A DNA stretch of 64,000 nt from Oxalobacteraceae bacterium CAVE-383 (GCA_004134995.1 REGP01000005.1:186001-250000); one strand, 5' to 3'; shown: positions 1-9,731, counted from the first letter of the stretch. The notes: generated by a model from the letters alone, not told the origin. A program made the numbers and translations.

Positions 1-153
1 CCGGACGCCTACGTCAATCTGTCCGGCGAAGGCGAACCCGACTTCATTCCTGTCATGTCGTACAAGGAAAACCTGGAAATTGCCAAATCCATGGCCAAAC
101 GCGATCCGAAACTGGTCGCCAGCGTAATTAAAGGATGGGTTAATAATGAGTAG
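1..153 (+). CDS. fliF: FliF, flagellar MS-ring protein (C-terminal end only)
   Basis: Only the last 50 codons are inside the window; the gene starts upstream. FliF forms the membrane MS ring on which the flagellar rotor is built, and its cytoplasmic C-terminal tail binds FliG. The visible tail contains NLEIAKSMAKRDPKLVASVI and ends GWVNNE, which resembles the conserved FliG-binding end of FliF. The stop codon TAG at 151-153 overlaps the fliG start at 146 by 8 bases, suggesting translational coupling of the two interacting ring proteins. The identification also rests on position, since fliF precedes fliG in nearly all flagellar operons. Confidence 0.9.
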   Translation, partial: PDAYVNLSGEGEPDFIPVMSYKENLEIAKSMAKRDPKLVASVIKGWVNNE

Positions 154-1141
154 CGACGGCGTCCAGAAAGGTGCCATCCTGATGCTTGCCCTGGGTGAGG
201 ATGAAGCATCGGAAGTACTGAAGCATCTCGGTCCGCGCGAAGTCCAGAAACTGGGCGCGGCAATGACCGCGCTCAAGGGCATCAGCAACGAACAATTGGC
301 AGAAGTACTGGATGAGTTCATGGAAAAATCCGGCCGCGCGTCTTCGCTCGGCCTGGATTCCGACGAATACATCCGCACCGTGCTGACCAAGGCGCTGGGC
401 GACGACAAGGCATCGTCCCTGCTCAACCGCATCCTGGGCGGCCGCGACGCCAGCGGCATCGAAAGCCTGAAGTGGATGGACGCGCAGTCGGTGGGCGAAC
501 TGATCCGCAACGAACATCCGCAGATCATCGCCACCATCCTGGTCCACCTGGAGCGCTATCACGCCTGCGACATCATCAACACCTTTTCCGAGCGCTTGCG
601 CAACGACGTGGTGCTGCGCATCGCCACGCTGGACGGCGTGCAGCCGGCCGCGCTGCGCGAACTCAACGACGTGCTGACCAAACTGCTGACCGGCAACGAA
701 AGCCTGAAGAAACAGCAGATGGGCGGCATCCGCACCGCTGCCGAAATTCTCAACTTCCTGAGCGGCGAAATCGAAACCTCGGTCATGAACAATCTGCGCG
801 CCTACGACGAAGACATGGCCCAGAAGATCATGGACGAAATGTTCGTGTTCGAAAACATTCTCGACATCGACGGCCGCGGCATCCAGATGCTGCTGCGCGA
901 AGTGCAGTCGGAATCGCTGATCGTCGCCTTGAAGGGCGCCTCGCAGGATTTGCGCGAGAAGATCTTCAGCAACATGTCGCAGCGCGCCGCGGAAATGATG
1001 CGCGAGGATCTGGAATCGAAAGGTCCGGTGCGCCTGTCCGAAGTCGATGCCCAGCAAAAGGCGATCCTGCAGATCGTCCGCCGCCTGGCCGACGAAGGCG
1101 AAATCGTGCTGGGCGCAAAGGGCGACGATGCGTTCGTTTAA
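146..1141 (+). CDS. fliG: FliG, flagellar motor switch protein
   Basis: 331 aa, the usual FliG length. FliG sits between the MS ring and FliM/FliN and takes up torque from the MotA stators; it also takes part in direction switching. The N-terminal part (about 1-100) fits the FliF-binding domain, with GAAMTALKGIS and an ALGDDKASSLLNRILGG segment. The middle holds the EHPQ motif (NEHPQIIATILVHL), the hallmark of the FliM-binding ARM domain. The C-terminal part has the charged torque helix (SQRAAEMMREDLESKGPVRL). The ATG lies inside the fliF stop region. An AAGGA Shine-Dalgarno-like sequence lies upstream but with long spacing. Confidence 0.97.
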   Translation: MSSDGVQKGAILMLALGEDEASEVLKHLGPREVQKLGAAMTALKGISNEQLAEVLDEFMEKSGRASSLGLDSDEYIRTVLTKALGDDKASSLLNRILGGRDASGIESLKWMDAQSVGELIRNEHPQIIATILVHLERYHACDIINTFSERLRNDVVLRIATLDGVQPAALRELNDVLTKLLTGNESLKKQQMGGIRTAAEILNFLSGEIETSVMNNLRAYDEDMAQKIMDEMFVFENILDIDGRGIQMLLREVQSESLIVALKGASQDLREKIFSNMSQRAAEMMREDLESKGPVRLSEVDAQQKAILQIVRRLADEGEIVLGAKGDDAFV

Positions 1142-1159
1142 CCGTGCCGGAGAGGCGCC

Positions 1160-1852
1160 ATGAATTCCAGGCGCATCCCGAAAGAGCAGATGACGCCTTA
1201 TCAGCGTTGGGAAATGGCGTCGTTCGACGAAGACCGCGAGGCCGATATCCCCGACGCCGATCTTGCGCCGCCCGAACCCGTGATCGTTCCCGCCGTCAGC
1301 GAAGAAGAAATCGCCGCGATCCGCGAACAAGCGCATACCGAAGCTTATGAAGAGGGCCTGAAACAGGGCCATGCGGCGGGCTACGCGGCCGGCGCGCGCG
1401 CAGCCTATACGGCAGGCGCCGAACAGAACGCCGAAGTATTGCAGCAACTGCGCGACATCGCCGTCGGCTTCACCACCCAGGTCGCCGCCAGCGGCGAGAC
1501 GATCGCGCCGCAATTGCTCGATCTGGCGCTGGATGTGGCCAAGGCCATGCTCAAAACGGCGCTCCCCGCGCGCCCCGAACTGGTATTGCCGATCGTCACC
1601 GCCGCCATGCACGCCCTGCCCGGCCTGCAACTGCCGGCCACCCTGAGCCTGCATCCGGCCGATGCCGAACTGGTGCGCGAGCACATCGGCGAAGATTTGA
1701 GCGCCAACGGCTGGCTGATCGCCGTCAGCGGCGACATCGAACGCGGAAGTTGCCGCGTCGACAACAATGCCAATCAGATCGACGGCAGCAGCGCAACCCG
1801 CTGGCGCCGCGTCGCCGCCTCGCTGAGCAAAGAATCCGACTGGCTGGCCTAG
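1160..1852 (+). CDS. fliH: FliH, flagellar export ATPase regulator
   Basis: 230 aa. FliH is the cytoplasmic stator-like partner that binds the ATPase FliI and links it to the switch and export gate. An acidic N-terminal third ([10 protein letters not shown]) is followed by a Gly/Ala-rich helical stretch with repeated small-residue spacing ([19 protein letters not shown]), typical of the GxxxG repeats of FliH. The C-terminal half resembles the FliH/HrpE/V-ATPase E-subunit domain. The start ATG has a good GGAGAGG Shine-Dalgarno sequence. It lies 18 bases after fliG and 8 bases before fliI, in the standard order. Confidence 0.93.
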   Translation: MNSRRIPKEQMTPYQRWEMASFDEDREADIPDADLAPPEPVIVPAVSEEEIAAIREQAHTEAYEEGLKQGHAAGYAAGARAAYTAGAEQNAEVLQQLRDIAVGFTTQVAASGETIAPQLLDLALDVAKAMLKTALPARPELVLPIVTAAMHALPGLQLPATLSLHPADAELVREHIGEDLSANGWLIAVSGDIERGSCRVDNNANQIDGSSATRWRRVAASLSKESDWLA

Positions 1853-1860
1853 TAAAAATC

Positions 1861-3270
1861 ATGGATTCCCCCCAGCCTTCCCACACCGGCCACTGGCAAG
1901 CTTATTTGCATAATTGCAAGGAATTGGTGGCAATGGCCGATTCCGTCCAGGTCTGCGGCCGCGTCACGCGCGTAGCGGGCCTGGTAATGGAAGCGGTCGG
2001 CCTGAAGCTGGCGGTCGGCAGCCCTTGCTCGGTGCCCTTGCCGAACGGCAAGCTGCTGGAAGCCGAAGTCGTCGGCTTCCAGAACGACCGCCTGTTCCTG
2101 ATGCCGCAAAGCGACGTCGAGGGCATTGTGCCCGGCACCCCGGTATTCGCGGTCGAAGCCGCCAAGGCGCCGCCGCGCACCGGTCCCGCCAGCCACGCCG
2201 GCGAACGCCGCGCGGCCGATCAAAGCCGGCGCCTGCCGGTCGGACCGGAACTGCTGGGGCGCGTGCTCGACGGCGCCGGCCGGCCGCTGGACAACCTGGG
2301 GCCGCTGCATACCGACCATTCCGCGCCGCTCAGCGTGAAGGCTGCCAATCCCCTCTCGCGCGCCCCGATCGTCGACGTGCTGGACGTCGGCGTGCGCGCC
2401 ATCAACAGCATGCTGACCGTCGGCCGCGGCCAGCGCATGGGGCTGTTCGCCGGCTCCGGCGTCGGCAAAAGCGTGCTGCTCGGCATGATGGCGCGCTACA
2501 CCACCGCCGACGTGATCGTGGTTGGCCTGATCGGCGAACGCGGCCGCGAAGTCAAGGAATTCATCGAACAGATTCTGGGCGCGGAAGGCCTGGCGCGCTC
2601 GGTAGTGGTGGCCGCGCCGGCCGATACGCCGCCGCTGATGCGGCTGCAAGGCGCCGCCTACGCCACCGCGATCGCCGAACATTTCCGCGATGAAGGCAAA
2701 CATGTGCTGCTGATCATGGATTCGCTGACCCGTTATGCGATGGCGCAGCGCGAAATCGCCCTGGCCATCGGCGAACCGCCGGCCACCAAGGGCTATCCGC
2801 CCTCGGTTTTCGCGAAATTGCCGGTGCTGGTCGAACGGGCCGGCAACGGCCGCGAGGGCAGCGGCTCGATTACCGCCTTTTACACCGTATTGACCGAAGG
2901 CGACGATCAGCAGGATCCGATCGCCGATTCGGCGCGCGCGATCCTCGACGGCCACATCGTGCTGGAGCGCGCCCTGGCCGAAAGCGGCCACTATCCCGCC
3001 ATCGACATCGAACAATCGATCAGCCGCGCCATGCACAGCATCACCAGCCCGGAACACCAGCAACTGACGCGCCGGCTCAAACAGCTGTATTCCCGCTACC
3101 AGCGCAACCGGGACCTGATCAGCGTCGGCGCCTACAGCGCCGGTTCCGACCCGGTGCTGGACCAGGCCATCCGGCTGTACCCCAAAATGGAAGCTTTTTT
3201 GCAACAGGGCATCAACGAACGGGCCGATGTGTCCGAGAGCTTGGGGCAACTTACCTCTCTATTCGAGTGA
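1861..3270 (+). CDS. fliI: FliI, flagellum-specific export ATPase
   Basis: 469 aa from the ATG at 1861 ([12 protein letters not shown]). The frame stays open upstream to 1750, but that part overlaps fliH and looks non-coding. FliI is the F1-beta-like hexameric ATPase that drives type III export of flagellar subunits. It has Walker [15 protein letters not shown] (about residues 194-207), the Walker B region [19 protein letters not shown], and the export-ATPase signature [18 protein letters not shown]. The N-terminal beta-barrel and C-terminal helical domain are present, so the protein looks complete. It is followed by fliJ after 34 bases. Confidence 0.97.
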   Translation: MDSPQPSHTGHWQAYLHNCKELVAMADSVQVCGRVTRVAGLVMEAVGLKLAVGSPCSVPLPNGKLLEAEVVGFQNDRLFLMPQSDVEGIVPGTPVFAVEAAKAPPRTGPASHAGERRAADQSRRLPVGPELLGRVLDGAGRPLDNLGPLHTDHSAPLSVKAANPLSRAPIVDVLDVGVRAINSMLTVGRGQRMGLFAGSGVGKSVLLGMMARYTTADVIVVGLIGERGREVKEFIEQILGAEGLARSVVVAAPADTPPLMRLQGAAYATAIAEHFRDEGKHVLLIMDSLTRYAMAQREIALAIGEPPATKGYPPSVFAKLPVLVERAGNGREGSGSITAFYTVLTEGDDQQDPIADSARAILDGHIVLERALAESGHYPAIDIEQSISRAMHSITSPEHQQLTRRLKQLYSRYQRNRDLISVGAYSAGSDPVLDQAIRLYPKMEAFLQQGINERADVSESLGQLTSLFE

Positions 3271-3304
3271 TAGACGCCGCTATTTCAAAATATAATCATC
3301 GAGC

Positions 3305-3751
3305 ATGGCTACCTCTTCTTCATTAGACACGCTGATTGAACTGGCGACCAAGGACAGCGAAGCAGCGACCAAGCAATTGGGCCGCTGCATCCGTCTGGGA
3401 GATGAGGCGCAGCAAAAGCTGGACATGTTGATGCAGTACCGGGACGACTATGCAACGCGTTTCGAGCAGAACCTGGCCGGCGGCCTTTCCACCACGGCCT
3501 ATCGGAATTTCCAGACATTCATCGAGAAAATCGATAATGCGCTGAGCGGGCAGCAGGAAGTCGTCAGATTGGCGCAGGTGCGGATCGGAGAAGCAAAAGC
3601 GGCCTGGCAGGCCTGCGAACGCAAGCGGCTGTCCTACGACACGCTTGCCACGCGGGCCAGAAACGAAGCATTGGCGATTGCCAACAAGCGCGACCAGAAG
3701 CAAAGCGACGAGCAGGCATCGCGCATGGCGTACTACAACAAGCAAAATTGA
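3305..3751 (+). CDS. fliJ: FliJ, flagellar export chaperone/coupling protein
   Basis: 148 aa, matching the usual FliJ size. FliJ is a soluble coiled-coil protein that sits in the centre of the FliI hexamer, acts like the gamma subunit of F1, and escorts export chaperones to FlhA. The sequence is almost wholly helical with long heptad-like stretches rich in Gln, Glu, Arg and Ala, including the conserved motif NFQTFIEKIDNAL and a basic C-terminal part. It lies between fliI and fliK as expected. A TATAAT hexamer at 3291-3296 precedes the gene without a convincing -35, so a private promoter is uncertain. Confidence 0.92.
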   Translation: MATSSSLDTLIELATKDSEAATKQLGRCIRLGDEAQQKLDMLMQYRDDYATRFEQNLAGGLSTTAYRNFQTFIEKIDNALSGQQEVVRLAQVRIGEAKAAWQACERKRLSYDTLATRARNEALAIANKRDQKQSDEQASRMAYYNKQN

Positions 3752-3763
3752 CGGGTGAACACG

Positions 3764-5113
3764 ATGAACACATTACTGCCGAATCTGAACGCCACGCCGA
3801 TATCGCCGGCCGCTCCCGGCTTCCAGGCCGATCCGCAGCCGTCGGACGCCTCGCAGTCGTTTTCAAGCACCCTGCGCGAAGTCGCCGACCGCTCGACTCA
3901 GGACAACAATCAGGTCAAGTCCGGCCAGAATGCGCCCGCCAGCCAGCCGGCCCAGAATACCCAGGCGGCGCAGACGCCGCAAAATGCCGATGCGCAGAAT
4001 GCGCAGGCCACGCAGCAGGCCAGCGACAGCAGCAGCCAGGTAGACGCAAAAAAAGACCAGGACAGCGACAAGGACGCCGGCAAGACCAAGGCGGACAAGG
4101 ACGCCGCTGCCGCCGATAGCGCCGACAAGACTTCCTCCGACTTGCTGGCATTGGTCGCGGCCGGCCAGTCCGCCGCGCAGACGGCGCAGCAAACGGCGCA
4201 GCCGATCGCCGCTCCGGTGACGGCCGACATGGTCAAGGCCGGCGCCGACGCCAAAAAGGACGACGCCGGCATCGACGCCGACGGCAAGAACAACGGCGCC
4301 GCCGCTCTGGCGCAGGCGCTGCCGGATGCATGGAACGCCAAGGCCGGCAAGACGACCGGCAAGGATGTCAAGACAACCGGCACCGCAACCGCATTCAAGC
4401 CCGGCAGCCCGGCGGCCGACAACAAGGCCGCCGCCAACGACGCCGCCACCGGCAAGGCCGATGGCGCCACCCAGTTGAGCGCGGCCGCGGCCGCCACTGC
4501 GGGCGCCGGTTCGGCAGGCGCCGCGGCAACCGCCAAGGCGCCGGATCTGCAGGCGCTGGCCGGCGCCCCGGCAACCAACGACAACGCGATGTTCAACCCG
4601 GCCCTGCAGCAAGTCGTCAACGCCTCGGCGCAAACGCCGGCCGCCGCCGACAAACTGACGCCCACCGTCGGTTCGCCGGCCTGGGATTCCGCTCTCGGCA
4701 ACAAGATGGTCTGGATGAGCAGCAACGGCCAGCAAACCGCGACCCTGACGCTGAATCCGCGCGACCTGGGTCCGATGCAGGTCGTCATCAACGTCAACAA
4801 GACGCAAGCGGACGCCACCTTCATCGCCGCCAATCCCGAAGTCAAGCAGGCGCTGGAAGCGGCCATGCCGAAACTGCGCGAGATGATGGATCAGGCCGGC
4901 ATCCAGCTCGGCCAGGCCAGCGTCAGCACCGGCATGCCGAATCAGCAACAGGCCTTCAGCCAGCCTCAGGGCAGCAACAATGGCGGCGCACGCGGCAATC
5001 ATCACGGCAGCGGCGGCAAGGGCGACAGGGGCGACGACAATATCGCTGCGGGCGCGATTACCGCGCCGGGCAATACCGGCGGCGGCCTGGGCATCGTGGA
5101 CACCTTCGTCTGA
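3764..5113 (+). CDS. fliK: FliK, flagellar hook-length control protein
   Basis: 449 aa from the ATG at 3764, which has GGGTGA as a plausible ribosome binding site; an in-frame GTG at 3755 would add three residues. FliK is exported during hook growth, measures hook length and switches FlhB specificity from hook to filament substrates. The first roughly 280 residues are low-complexity, rich in Ala, Gln, Asp and Lys, as in many FliK rulers. The conserved C-terminal switch domain is clear: LTLNPRDLGPMQVVINV followed by a helix NPEVKQALEAAMPKLREMM. A Gly/Asn/His-rich tail follows. The composition strongly biases the reverse strand, producing long spurious open frames. Confidence 0.95.
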   Translation: MNTLLPNLNATPISPAAPGFQADPQPSDASQSFSSTLREVADRSTQDNNQVKSGQNAPASQPAQNTQAAQTPQNADAQNAQATQQASDSSSQVDAKKDQDSDKDAGKTKADKDAAAADSADKTSSDLLALVAAGQSAAQTAQQTAQPIAAPVTADMVKAGADAKKDDAGIDADGKNNGAAALAQALPDAWNAKAGKTTGKDVKTTGTATAFKPGSPAADNKAAANDAATGKADGATQLSAAAAATAGAGSAGAAATAKAPDLQALAGAPATNDNAMFNPALQQVVNASAQTPAAADKLTPTVGSPAWDSALGNKMVWMSSNGQQTATLTLNPRDLGPMQVVINVNKTQADATFIAANPEVKQALEAAMPKLREMMDQAGIQLGQASVSTGMPNQQQAFSQPQGSNNGGARGNHHGSGGKGDRGDDNIAAGAITAPGNTGGGLGIVDTFV

Positions 5114-5208
5114 CCGAATCCGCACGGATCGATATCAAGAGCCTGCGCCGCGGGGATAGCGGCAAGGGCTTCCGGGAATTAACCAGGAATCAAAAGGAAT
5201 AACGAGCA

Positions 5209-5745
5209 ATGGCAACAAGTGCGAAATCAGCAAAACCGGCAGCCAAGGGAGCCGAAGCGGCCGAAGCGCCGAAAAAATCCAAGAAAATGTTGCTGATCGT
5301 GATCCTGCTTGGCGTGCTGTTGCTGATCGTTGCAGGCGGCGCCGCCGCGTTTTTCGTGTTGAGCAGCAAAAAGCCTGCTGAAGCAGAACATGCGGCTTCG
5401 TCCGGGGAATCGTCCAAGGTTCCGGTATTCGTCGCCATCGAACCGTATGTAGTCAACCTGCAGACCGCCGAAAACGGCAGCGACCAGTTCCTGCAGACCT
5501 CCCTTACCCTGCAGGTCGCCGACGAAGGCACGGCCGAAGCCATCAAGACATTCATGCCGCTGGTGCGCAGCCGTCTGCTGGTCACGCTGTCGAGCAAAAA
5601 GTCGGCCGAACTGGTGACGGTCGAAGGCAAGAAGAAGCTGACCGAAGAAATCATCGCCACGCTCAACCAGCCATTTACGCCTAACGGCAAACCGCAACAA
5701 GTCAACGATGTGTTTTACACCTCATTCGTGATTCAGCAACAGTAG
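5209..5745 (+). CDS. fliL: FliL, flagellar basal body-associated protein
   Basis: 178 aa. FliL is a single-pass inner membrane protein around the stator that supports motor torque. A basic cytoplasmic N-terminus (KSAKPAAKGAEAAEAPKKSKK) is followed by one hydrophobic segment, about residues 25-48 (MLLIVILLGVLLLIVAGGAA). A periplasmic stomatin-like domain with VFVAIEPYVVNLQ and the usual FliL end FTPNGKPQQVNDVFYTSFVI follows. AAGGA upstream of the ATG serves as ribosome binding site. It lies 95 bases after fliK and 7 bases before fliM, so it probably belongs to the same transcript. Confidence 0.95.
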   Translation: MATSAKSAKPAAKGAEAAEAPKKSKKMLLIVILLGVLLLIVAGGAAAFFVLSSKKPAEAEHAASSGESSKVPVFVAIEPYVVNLQTAENGSDQFLQTSLTLQVADEGTAEAIKTFMPLVRSRLLVTLSSKKSAELVTVEGKKKLTEEIIATLNQPFTPNGKPQQVNDVFYTSFVIQQQ

Positions 5746-5752
5746 AGCGATC

Positions 5753-6766
5753 ATGGCAGAACATTTTCTCTCTCAGGAAGAAGTCGACGCACTGCTCAAG
5801 GGCGTCACCGGAGATAGCGACGAAGACCGCGTTGTCGAAGATGCGCCCGGCACGGTCCGCACCTATAACCTCGCAACGCAGGAACGCATCGTCCGCGGGC
5901 GCATGCCGACGCTGGAAATCATCAACGAGCGCTTCGCGCGCCTGTTCCGCATCGGCCTGTTCAATTTTCTGCATCGCACCGCCGAATTATCGGTGGGACC
6001 GGTCAAGGTGTCGAAATACAGCGAATTCATCCGCAATCTGGTGGTGCCGACCAACCTGAATCTGGTTCACATCAAACCCTTGCGCGGCATCGGCCTCGTG
6101 GTGCTCGATCCGCAACTGGTGTTTTTGCTGGTCGATAATATGTTCGGCGGCGACGGCCGCTTCCACACCCGCGTCGAAGGCCGCGAATTCACGCCTACCG
6201 AGCATCGCATCATCATGCGCGTGCTGGAAATCATCTTCGAGCAATACGCCAAATCCTGGGAGCCGGTGTACCCGATCGAATTCGAGTACATCCGCTCCGA
6301 AATGAATACGCAGTTCGCCAACATCGCCACGCCGAATGAAGTGGTGGTTTCCACCACGTTCACGCTGGAACTGGGACCGGTCAGCGGCGAACTGCATATC
6401 TGTACGCCCTATTCGATGATCGAACCGGTGCGCGATCGCCTTACCAGCAGCCTCCAAGGCGAAGCGCTGGAAGTCGACAAGCGCTGGATCCGCCTGATGA
6501 AGCAGCAGATCCAGACCGCGGAAGTGGAGATCGTCGCCGATTTCGGCACCGCCCGCGTAACCTTCACCGATCTGTTGAACATGCAGGTCGGCGACGTCAT
6601 TCCGCTGACCACCCAGCAATCCATCATCGCACAGGTAGACGGCGTCCCTGTGATGGACTGCAGCTACGGGCAATTGAACGGCCAATACGCCTTGCGCGTT
6701 GAAAAGCTGTTGTCCGTCACGCAAAACGACCCGAACGATTTTACGCAAGGAGATGACCATGGCTGA
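5753..6766 (+). CDS. fliM: FliM, flagellar motor switch protein
   Basis: 337 aa. FliM is the C-ring protein that binds phospho-CheY and couples chemotaxis to switching. The N-terminal CheY-P-binding peptide LSQEEVDALLKG is present (residues 6-17). The middle CheC-like domain carries the NMFGGDG loop that contacts FliG. The C-terminal SpoA-like domain (ARVTFTDLLNMQVGDVIPL) packs with FliN. The gene starts 7 bases after fliL and its last 8 bases overlap fliN. CheY, the input to this protein, is encoded in the same window at 34485-34880. Confidence 0.97.
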   Translation: MAEHFLSQEEVDALLKGVTGDSDEDRVVEDAPGTVRTYNLATQERIVRGRMPTLEIINERFARLFRIGLFNFLHRTAELSVGPVKVSKYSEFIRNLVVPTNLNLVHIKPLRGIGLVVLDPQLVFLLVDNMFGGDGRFHTRVEGREFTPTEHRIIMRVLEIIFEQYAKSWEPVYPIEFEYIRSEMNTQFANIATPNEVVVSTTFTLELGPVSGELHICTPYSMIEPVRDRLTSSLQGEALEVDKRWIRLMKQQIQTAEVEIVADFGTARVTFTDLLNMQVGDVIPLTTQQSIIAQVDGVPVMDCSYGQLNGQYALRVEKLLSVTQNDPNDFTQGDDHG

Positions 6767-7205
6767 GAACACAGTCGACGAAACCGCAGCAGAAGACGAC
6801 CCATGGGGCGCGGCGATCGCCGAACAGGCCGAGGCCGAGGAAGCGCAGAGAAAAAGCGTCGGCGAGGATGCACTGTCAGCCGGCGTCGCCACCGCCACCG
6901 TCTTCAAGGACTTGTCCAGCCACGACCTGAAAACCAATACGCCGAACGATATCGATTTCATTCTCGACATCCCGGTGCAGCTGACGGTTGAACTCGGCCG
7001 CACCAAGATCGCCATCAAGAACCTGCTGCAGCTGGCGCAGGGCTCGGTGGTCGAACTCGACGGCATGGCCGGCGAACCGATGGATGTGCTGGTCAACGGT
7101 TGCCTGATCGCCCAGGGCGAAGTGGTGGTCGTCAACGATAAATTCGGTATCCGCCTGACCGACATCATCACGCCTGCAGAACGCATCCGCAAACTGAATC
7201 GGTGA
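6759..7205 (+). CDS. fliN: FliN, flagellar motor switch protein
   Basis: 148 aa from the ATG at 6759, chosen because AAGGAG lies at ideal spacing (6747-6752) and the protein then begins MAENTVDETAAEDDPWGAAI. An upstream open stretch to 6699 is inside fliM and not likely translated in this frame. FliN forms the base of the C ring. An acidic N-terminal extension precedes the SpoA/SPOA domain, with DIPVQLTVELGRTKIAIKNL and GEVVVVNDKFGIRLTDII. It overlaps the end of fliM by 8 bases, which fits coupled translation of two C-ring partners. Confidence 0.96.
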   Translation: MAENTVDETAAEDDPWGAAIAEQAEAEEAQRKSVGEDALSAGVATATVFKDLSSHDLKTNTPNDIDFILDIPVQLTVELGRTKIAIKNLLQLAQGSVVELDGMAGEPMDVLVNGCLIAQGEVVVVNDKFGIRLTDIITPAERIRKLNR

Positions 7206-7213
7206 AGCGGCCG

Positions 7214-7738
7214 ATGAAGCGTACCCTCTCGCTGCCGATTGCCGCGCTCCTGGGCGCGGCCGCGTTGCTTGCGTTGCCGGCGCTGGCGCTCGACACCGCC
7301 GCGGCATCCGCCGCGGCCCCCGTCAATACCGCGGGTTCCGCGCACATGATCAATACCGCGGCCGCGCCGCTTTCGCCCGTGGCCGGCGCATCCACAGGCG
7401 CCAGCACCATGACCATGCTGTTCGGCCTGCTGCTGGTGCTGGGACTGATCATTTGCATCGCCTGGCTGCTGAAACGCTCCGGCCTGACGCCGAACATGCA
7501 GGCCTCCGCCGCGGCCCGGGTAGTGGGCGGCGTCAGCGTCGGCAACCGCGAACGCGTGGTGGTGGTCGAAATCGCCGATCAATGGATCGTCGTCGGCGTG
7601 GCCCCGGGCCGCGTCAACGCATTGGCGACCATGCCGAAACAGGAATCGCCTGCCACGCTGGCCGATGACGCCAGGCCCGCCAGGAACTTTTCTTCGTGGA
7701 TGAAGCAAACAATTGAAAAACGCAATGCATCCCGCTAA
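7214..7738 (+). CDS. fliO: FliO, flagellar export apparatus assembly protein
   Basis: 174 aa from the ATG at 7214; a GTG at 7202 that overlaps the fliN stop is an alternative giving 178 aa. FliO is a membrane scaffold that helps build the FliP/FliR export gate. It has an N-terminal hydrophobic signal-like segment, a short Ala-rich periplasmic linker and a transmembrane segment ([20 protein letters not shown]). The FliO cytoplasmic domain follows, with [20 protein letters not shown] and a [14 protein letters not shown] stretch. FliO proteins are poorly conserved, so the position between fliN and fliP adds weight. Confidence 0.9.
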   Translation: MKRTLSLPIAALLGAAALLALPALALDTAAASAAAPVNTAGSAHMINTAAAPLSPVAGASTGASTMTMLFGLLLVLGLIICIAWLLKRSGLTPNMQASAAARVVGGVSVGNRERVVVVEIADQWIVVGVAPGRVNALATMPKQESPATLADDARPARNFSSWMKQTIEKRNASR

Positions 7739-8507
7739 GCCGGCCCCCGCCGTCTGGCTCAAGCATCTGAAACGCTTTCTGCTGCTGTCGGCCGCCCTGG
7801 CGATGCCGATGACGGCGCTGTCGGCGCATGGCCAGGGCCTGCCCGCATTGACCAGCACGCCTTTACCCGGCGGCGGCCAGCAATACGATCTGAGCCTGCA
7901 GACGCTGATCCTGATGACGTCGCTGTCGTTCCTGCCGGCGGCGCTGTTGCTGATGACCAGTTTTACCCGCATCGTGATCGTGCTGTCGCTGCTGCGCCAG
8001 GCGCTCGGCACCCAGCAGGCGCCGCCCAACCAGGTGATGGTCGCGATGGCGCTGTTCCTGACCCTGTTCGTCATGGGACCTGTGTTCGACCGCATTTACA
8101 ACGAAGCCTACCAGCCCTATTCGGAAAACAAGATCAGCATCACGCAGGCGCTGGACAAGGGCGTGCAGCCGCTCAAGGAGTTCATGCTCAAGCAGACCCG
8201 CGAAGCGGATCTGGCGCTGTACGTCAAAATGTCGAATACTCCTGCCTTGCAAGGCCCGGAAGAAGTGCCGCTGCGGGTGCTGGTGCCGGCCTTCATTACC
8301 AGCGAACTGAAGACCGCTTTCCAGATCAGTTTCGCGATCTTCATTCCATTCCTGATCATCGACATGGTGGTGGCCAGTATCTTGATGTCGATGGGGATGA
8401 TGATGATGTCCCCGGCGATCGTTTCGCTGCCCTTCAAGCTGATGCTGTTCGTGCTGGTGGACGGCTGGCAGTTGCTGATCGGTTCGCTGGCCCAGAGTTT
8501 TTACTAA
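7725..8507 (+). CDS. fliP: FliP, flagellar export gate protein
   Basis: 260 aa from the ATG at 7725 ([11 protein letters not shown]); the frame extends to a TTG at 7713. FliP forms the core of the export channel together with FliQ and FliR. There is a cleavable-type hydrophobic N-terminal segment ([19 protein letters not shown]), as is usual for FliP. The FliP domain follows, with [20 protein letters not shown], the signature [17 protein letters not shown], and the C-terminal membrane hairpin ending [15 protein letters not shown]. It overlaps the 3' end of fliO by 14 bases. Confidence 0.95.
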   Translation: MHPAKPAPAVWLKHLKRFLLLSAALAMPMTALSAHGQGLPALTSTPLPGGGQQYDLSLQTLILMTSLSFLPAALLLMTSFTRIVIVLSLLRQALGTQQAPPNQVMVAMALFLTLFVMGPVFDRIYNEAYQPYSENKISITQALDKGVQPLKEFMLKQTREADLALYVKMSNTPALQGPEEVPLRVLVPAFITSELKTAFQISFAIFIPFLIIDMVVASILMSMGMMMMSPAIVSLPFKLMLFVLVDGWQLLIGSLAQSFY

Positions 8508-8520
8508 AGGAACAAACGCC

Positions 8521-8790
8521 ATGACACCTGAAAGCGTGATGACGCTGGGCCGTCAGGCGATGGAAGTCACCCTGATGATTTCCGCGCCGATGCTGCTGAC
8601 CTCGCTGCTGGTCGGCCTGCTGGTCAGTATTTTCCAGGCCGCCACCCAGATCAACGAAGCAACCCTCACTTTCATTCCCAAACTGCTCGGGGTGTTCCTG
8701 GTGCTGATCATATCGGGCCCGTGGGTGCTGTCGATCATTCTCGATTACATGCGGCTCATGTTCTCCGGCATCCCCGCCATGGTTCAGTGA
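8521..8790 (+). CDS. fliQ: FliQ, flagellar export gate protein
   Basis: 89 aa, the standard FliQ size, with two transmembrane helices. FliQ packs around the FliP/FliR core of the export gate. It begins MTPESVMTLGRQAMEVTL and contains the conserved loop FQAATQINEATLTFIPKL between the helices. A good AAAGGA ribosome binding site precedes the ATG. It lies 13 bases after fliP and 27 bases before fliR. Confidence 0.96.
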   Translation: MTPESVMTLGRQAMEVTLMISAPMLLTSLLVGLLVSIFQAATQINEATLTFIPKLLGVFLVLIISGPWVLSIILDYMRLMFSGIPAMVQ

Positions 8791-8817
8791 GCTGCTGCGC
8801 GACTCACTGAATTCTTC

Positions 8818-9648
8818 ATGATCAGCGTTACCTCCGCTCAGCTCCTGTCCTGGATCGCGGCCTTCATCTGGCCGCTGAGCCGCGTCCTCGGGCTGATTTC
8901 GATTGCGCCGCCGTTCAGCAACGGACAGGTGCCGATGCGCGTCAAGCTGATGCTGGGCATTTTCATTTCGGTGCTGATCACGCCCAATGTGCCGGCGCTG
9001 CCGGCGATGGATCCGATGTCGCTGCCGGGCCTGCTGATCGTGGTGCAGCAGATCATCATCGGGGTGGCCATGGGCACCGTCATGCGCATGATGTTCGCCG
9101 CCGCGGAAATGGCCGGGCAGATCGTGTCGATGACCATGGGCCTCGGCTTCGCCGCCTTCTTCGATCCGATGTCACAAGGCCAGACGGCCGCCATCAGCCA
9201 GGTTTTCAGCCTGCTGGCGACGCTGGTTTTCCTCGCCGTCAACGGCCACCTGGTAGTGATTTCAATTCTGGCCGACAGCTTCGTCACGCTGCCGATCAGC
9301 GCGCAGCCGATGAGCACCGAAGGCATACGCCATGTGATCGATTCGTGCATGGCCATCTTCAGCATGGGGCTGCAATTGTCGATGCCTATCGTCGGCGTTC
9401 TGCTGGTGACCAACATGGCGCTCGGCGTACTGAGCCGGGCGGCGCCGCAGCTGAACCTGTTCGGCATCGGCTTTCCGATCACGCTGGCCACCGGCTTCGT
9501 CATGATCGCGATCTCCCTGCCCTACATGCTCACGCCAATGGAGCGCCTGTTCAATAACAGCTATCAGATGGTGCAATTGATCGGCGCAACGCCGAATGCC
9601 GATGCGCGCGCGCCGATGCAGCCCGCGCGGCCATCGCCCGCCCGATAA
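8818..9648 (+). CDS. fliR: FliR, flagellar export gate protein
   Basis: 276 aa, about six transmembrane helices. FliR completes the FliPQR gate complex and contacts FlhB. Conserved features include FIWPLSRVLGLISIAPPFSN near the N-terminus, PGLLIVVQQIIIGVAMGTVM, and MGLGFAAFFDPMSQGQTA. The C-terminal tail is Ala/Pro rich. It is the last gene of the fli operon in this window; no clear hairpin terminator is seen in the 150 bases after it. Confidence 0.95.
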   Translation: MISVTSAQLLSWIAAFIWPLSRVLGLISIAPPFSNGQVPMRVKLMLGIFISVLITPNVPALPAMDPMSLPGLLIVVQQIIIGVAMGTVMRMMFAAAEMAGQIVSMTMGLGFAAFFDPMSQGQTAAISQVFSLLATLVFLAVNGHLVVISILADSFVTLPISAQPMSTEGIRHVIDSCMAIFSMGLQLSMPIVGVLLVTNMALGVLSRAAPQLNLFGIGFPITLATGFVMIAISLPYMLTPMERLFNNSYQMVQLIGATPNADARAPMQPARPSPAR

Positions 9649-9731
9649 CCATTCTAAAATACTGAATTCACTTAGTCATTAGATGGCAGTATCCATGCGG
9701 CCTGCGCGCGCCTGAGGCGGAAACTTCGACA

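Noticed and set aside
140..1684. 514-codon open frame on the minus strand opposite fliG/fliH
   Set aside because: It is a reverse-strand shadow caused by GC-rich codon bias; its translation is His/Arg/Gln-rich with no family features, and fliG/fliH on the other strand are certain.
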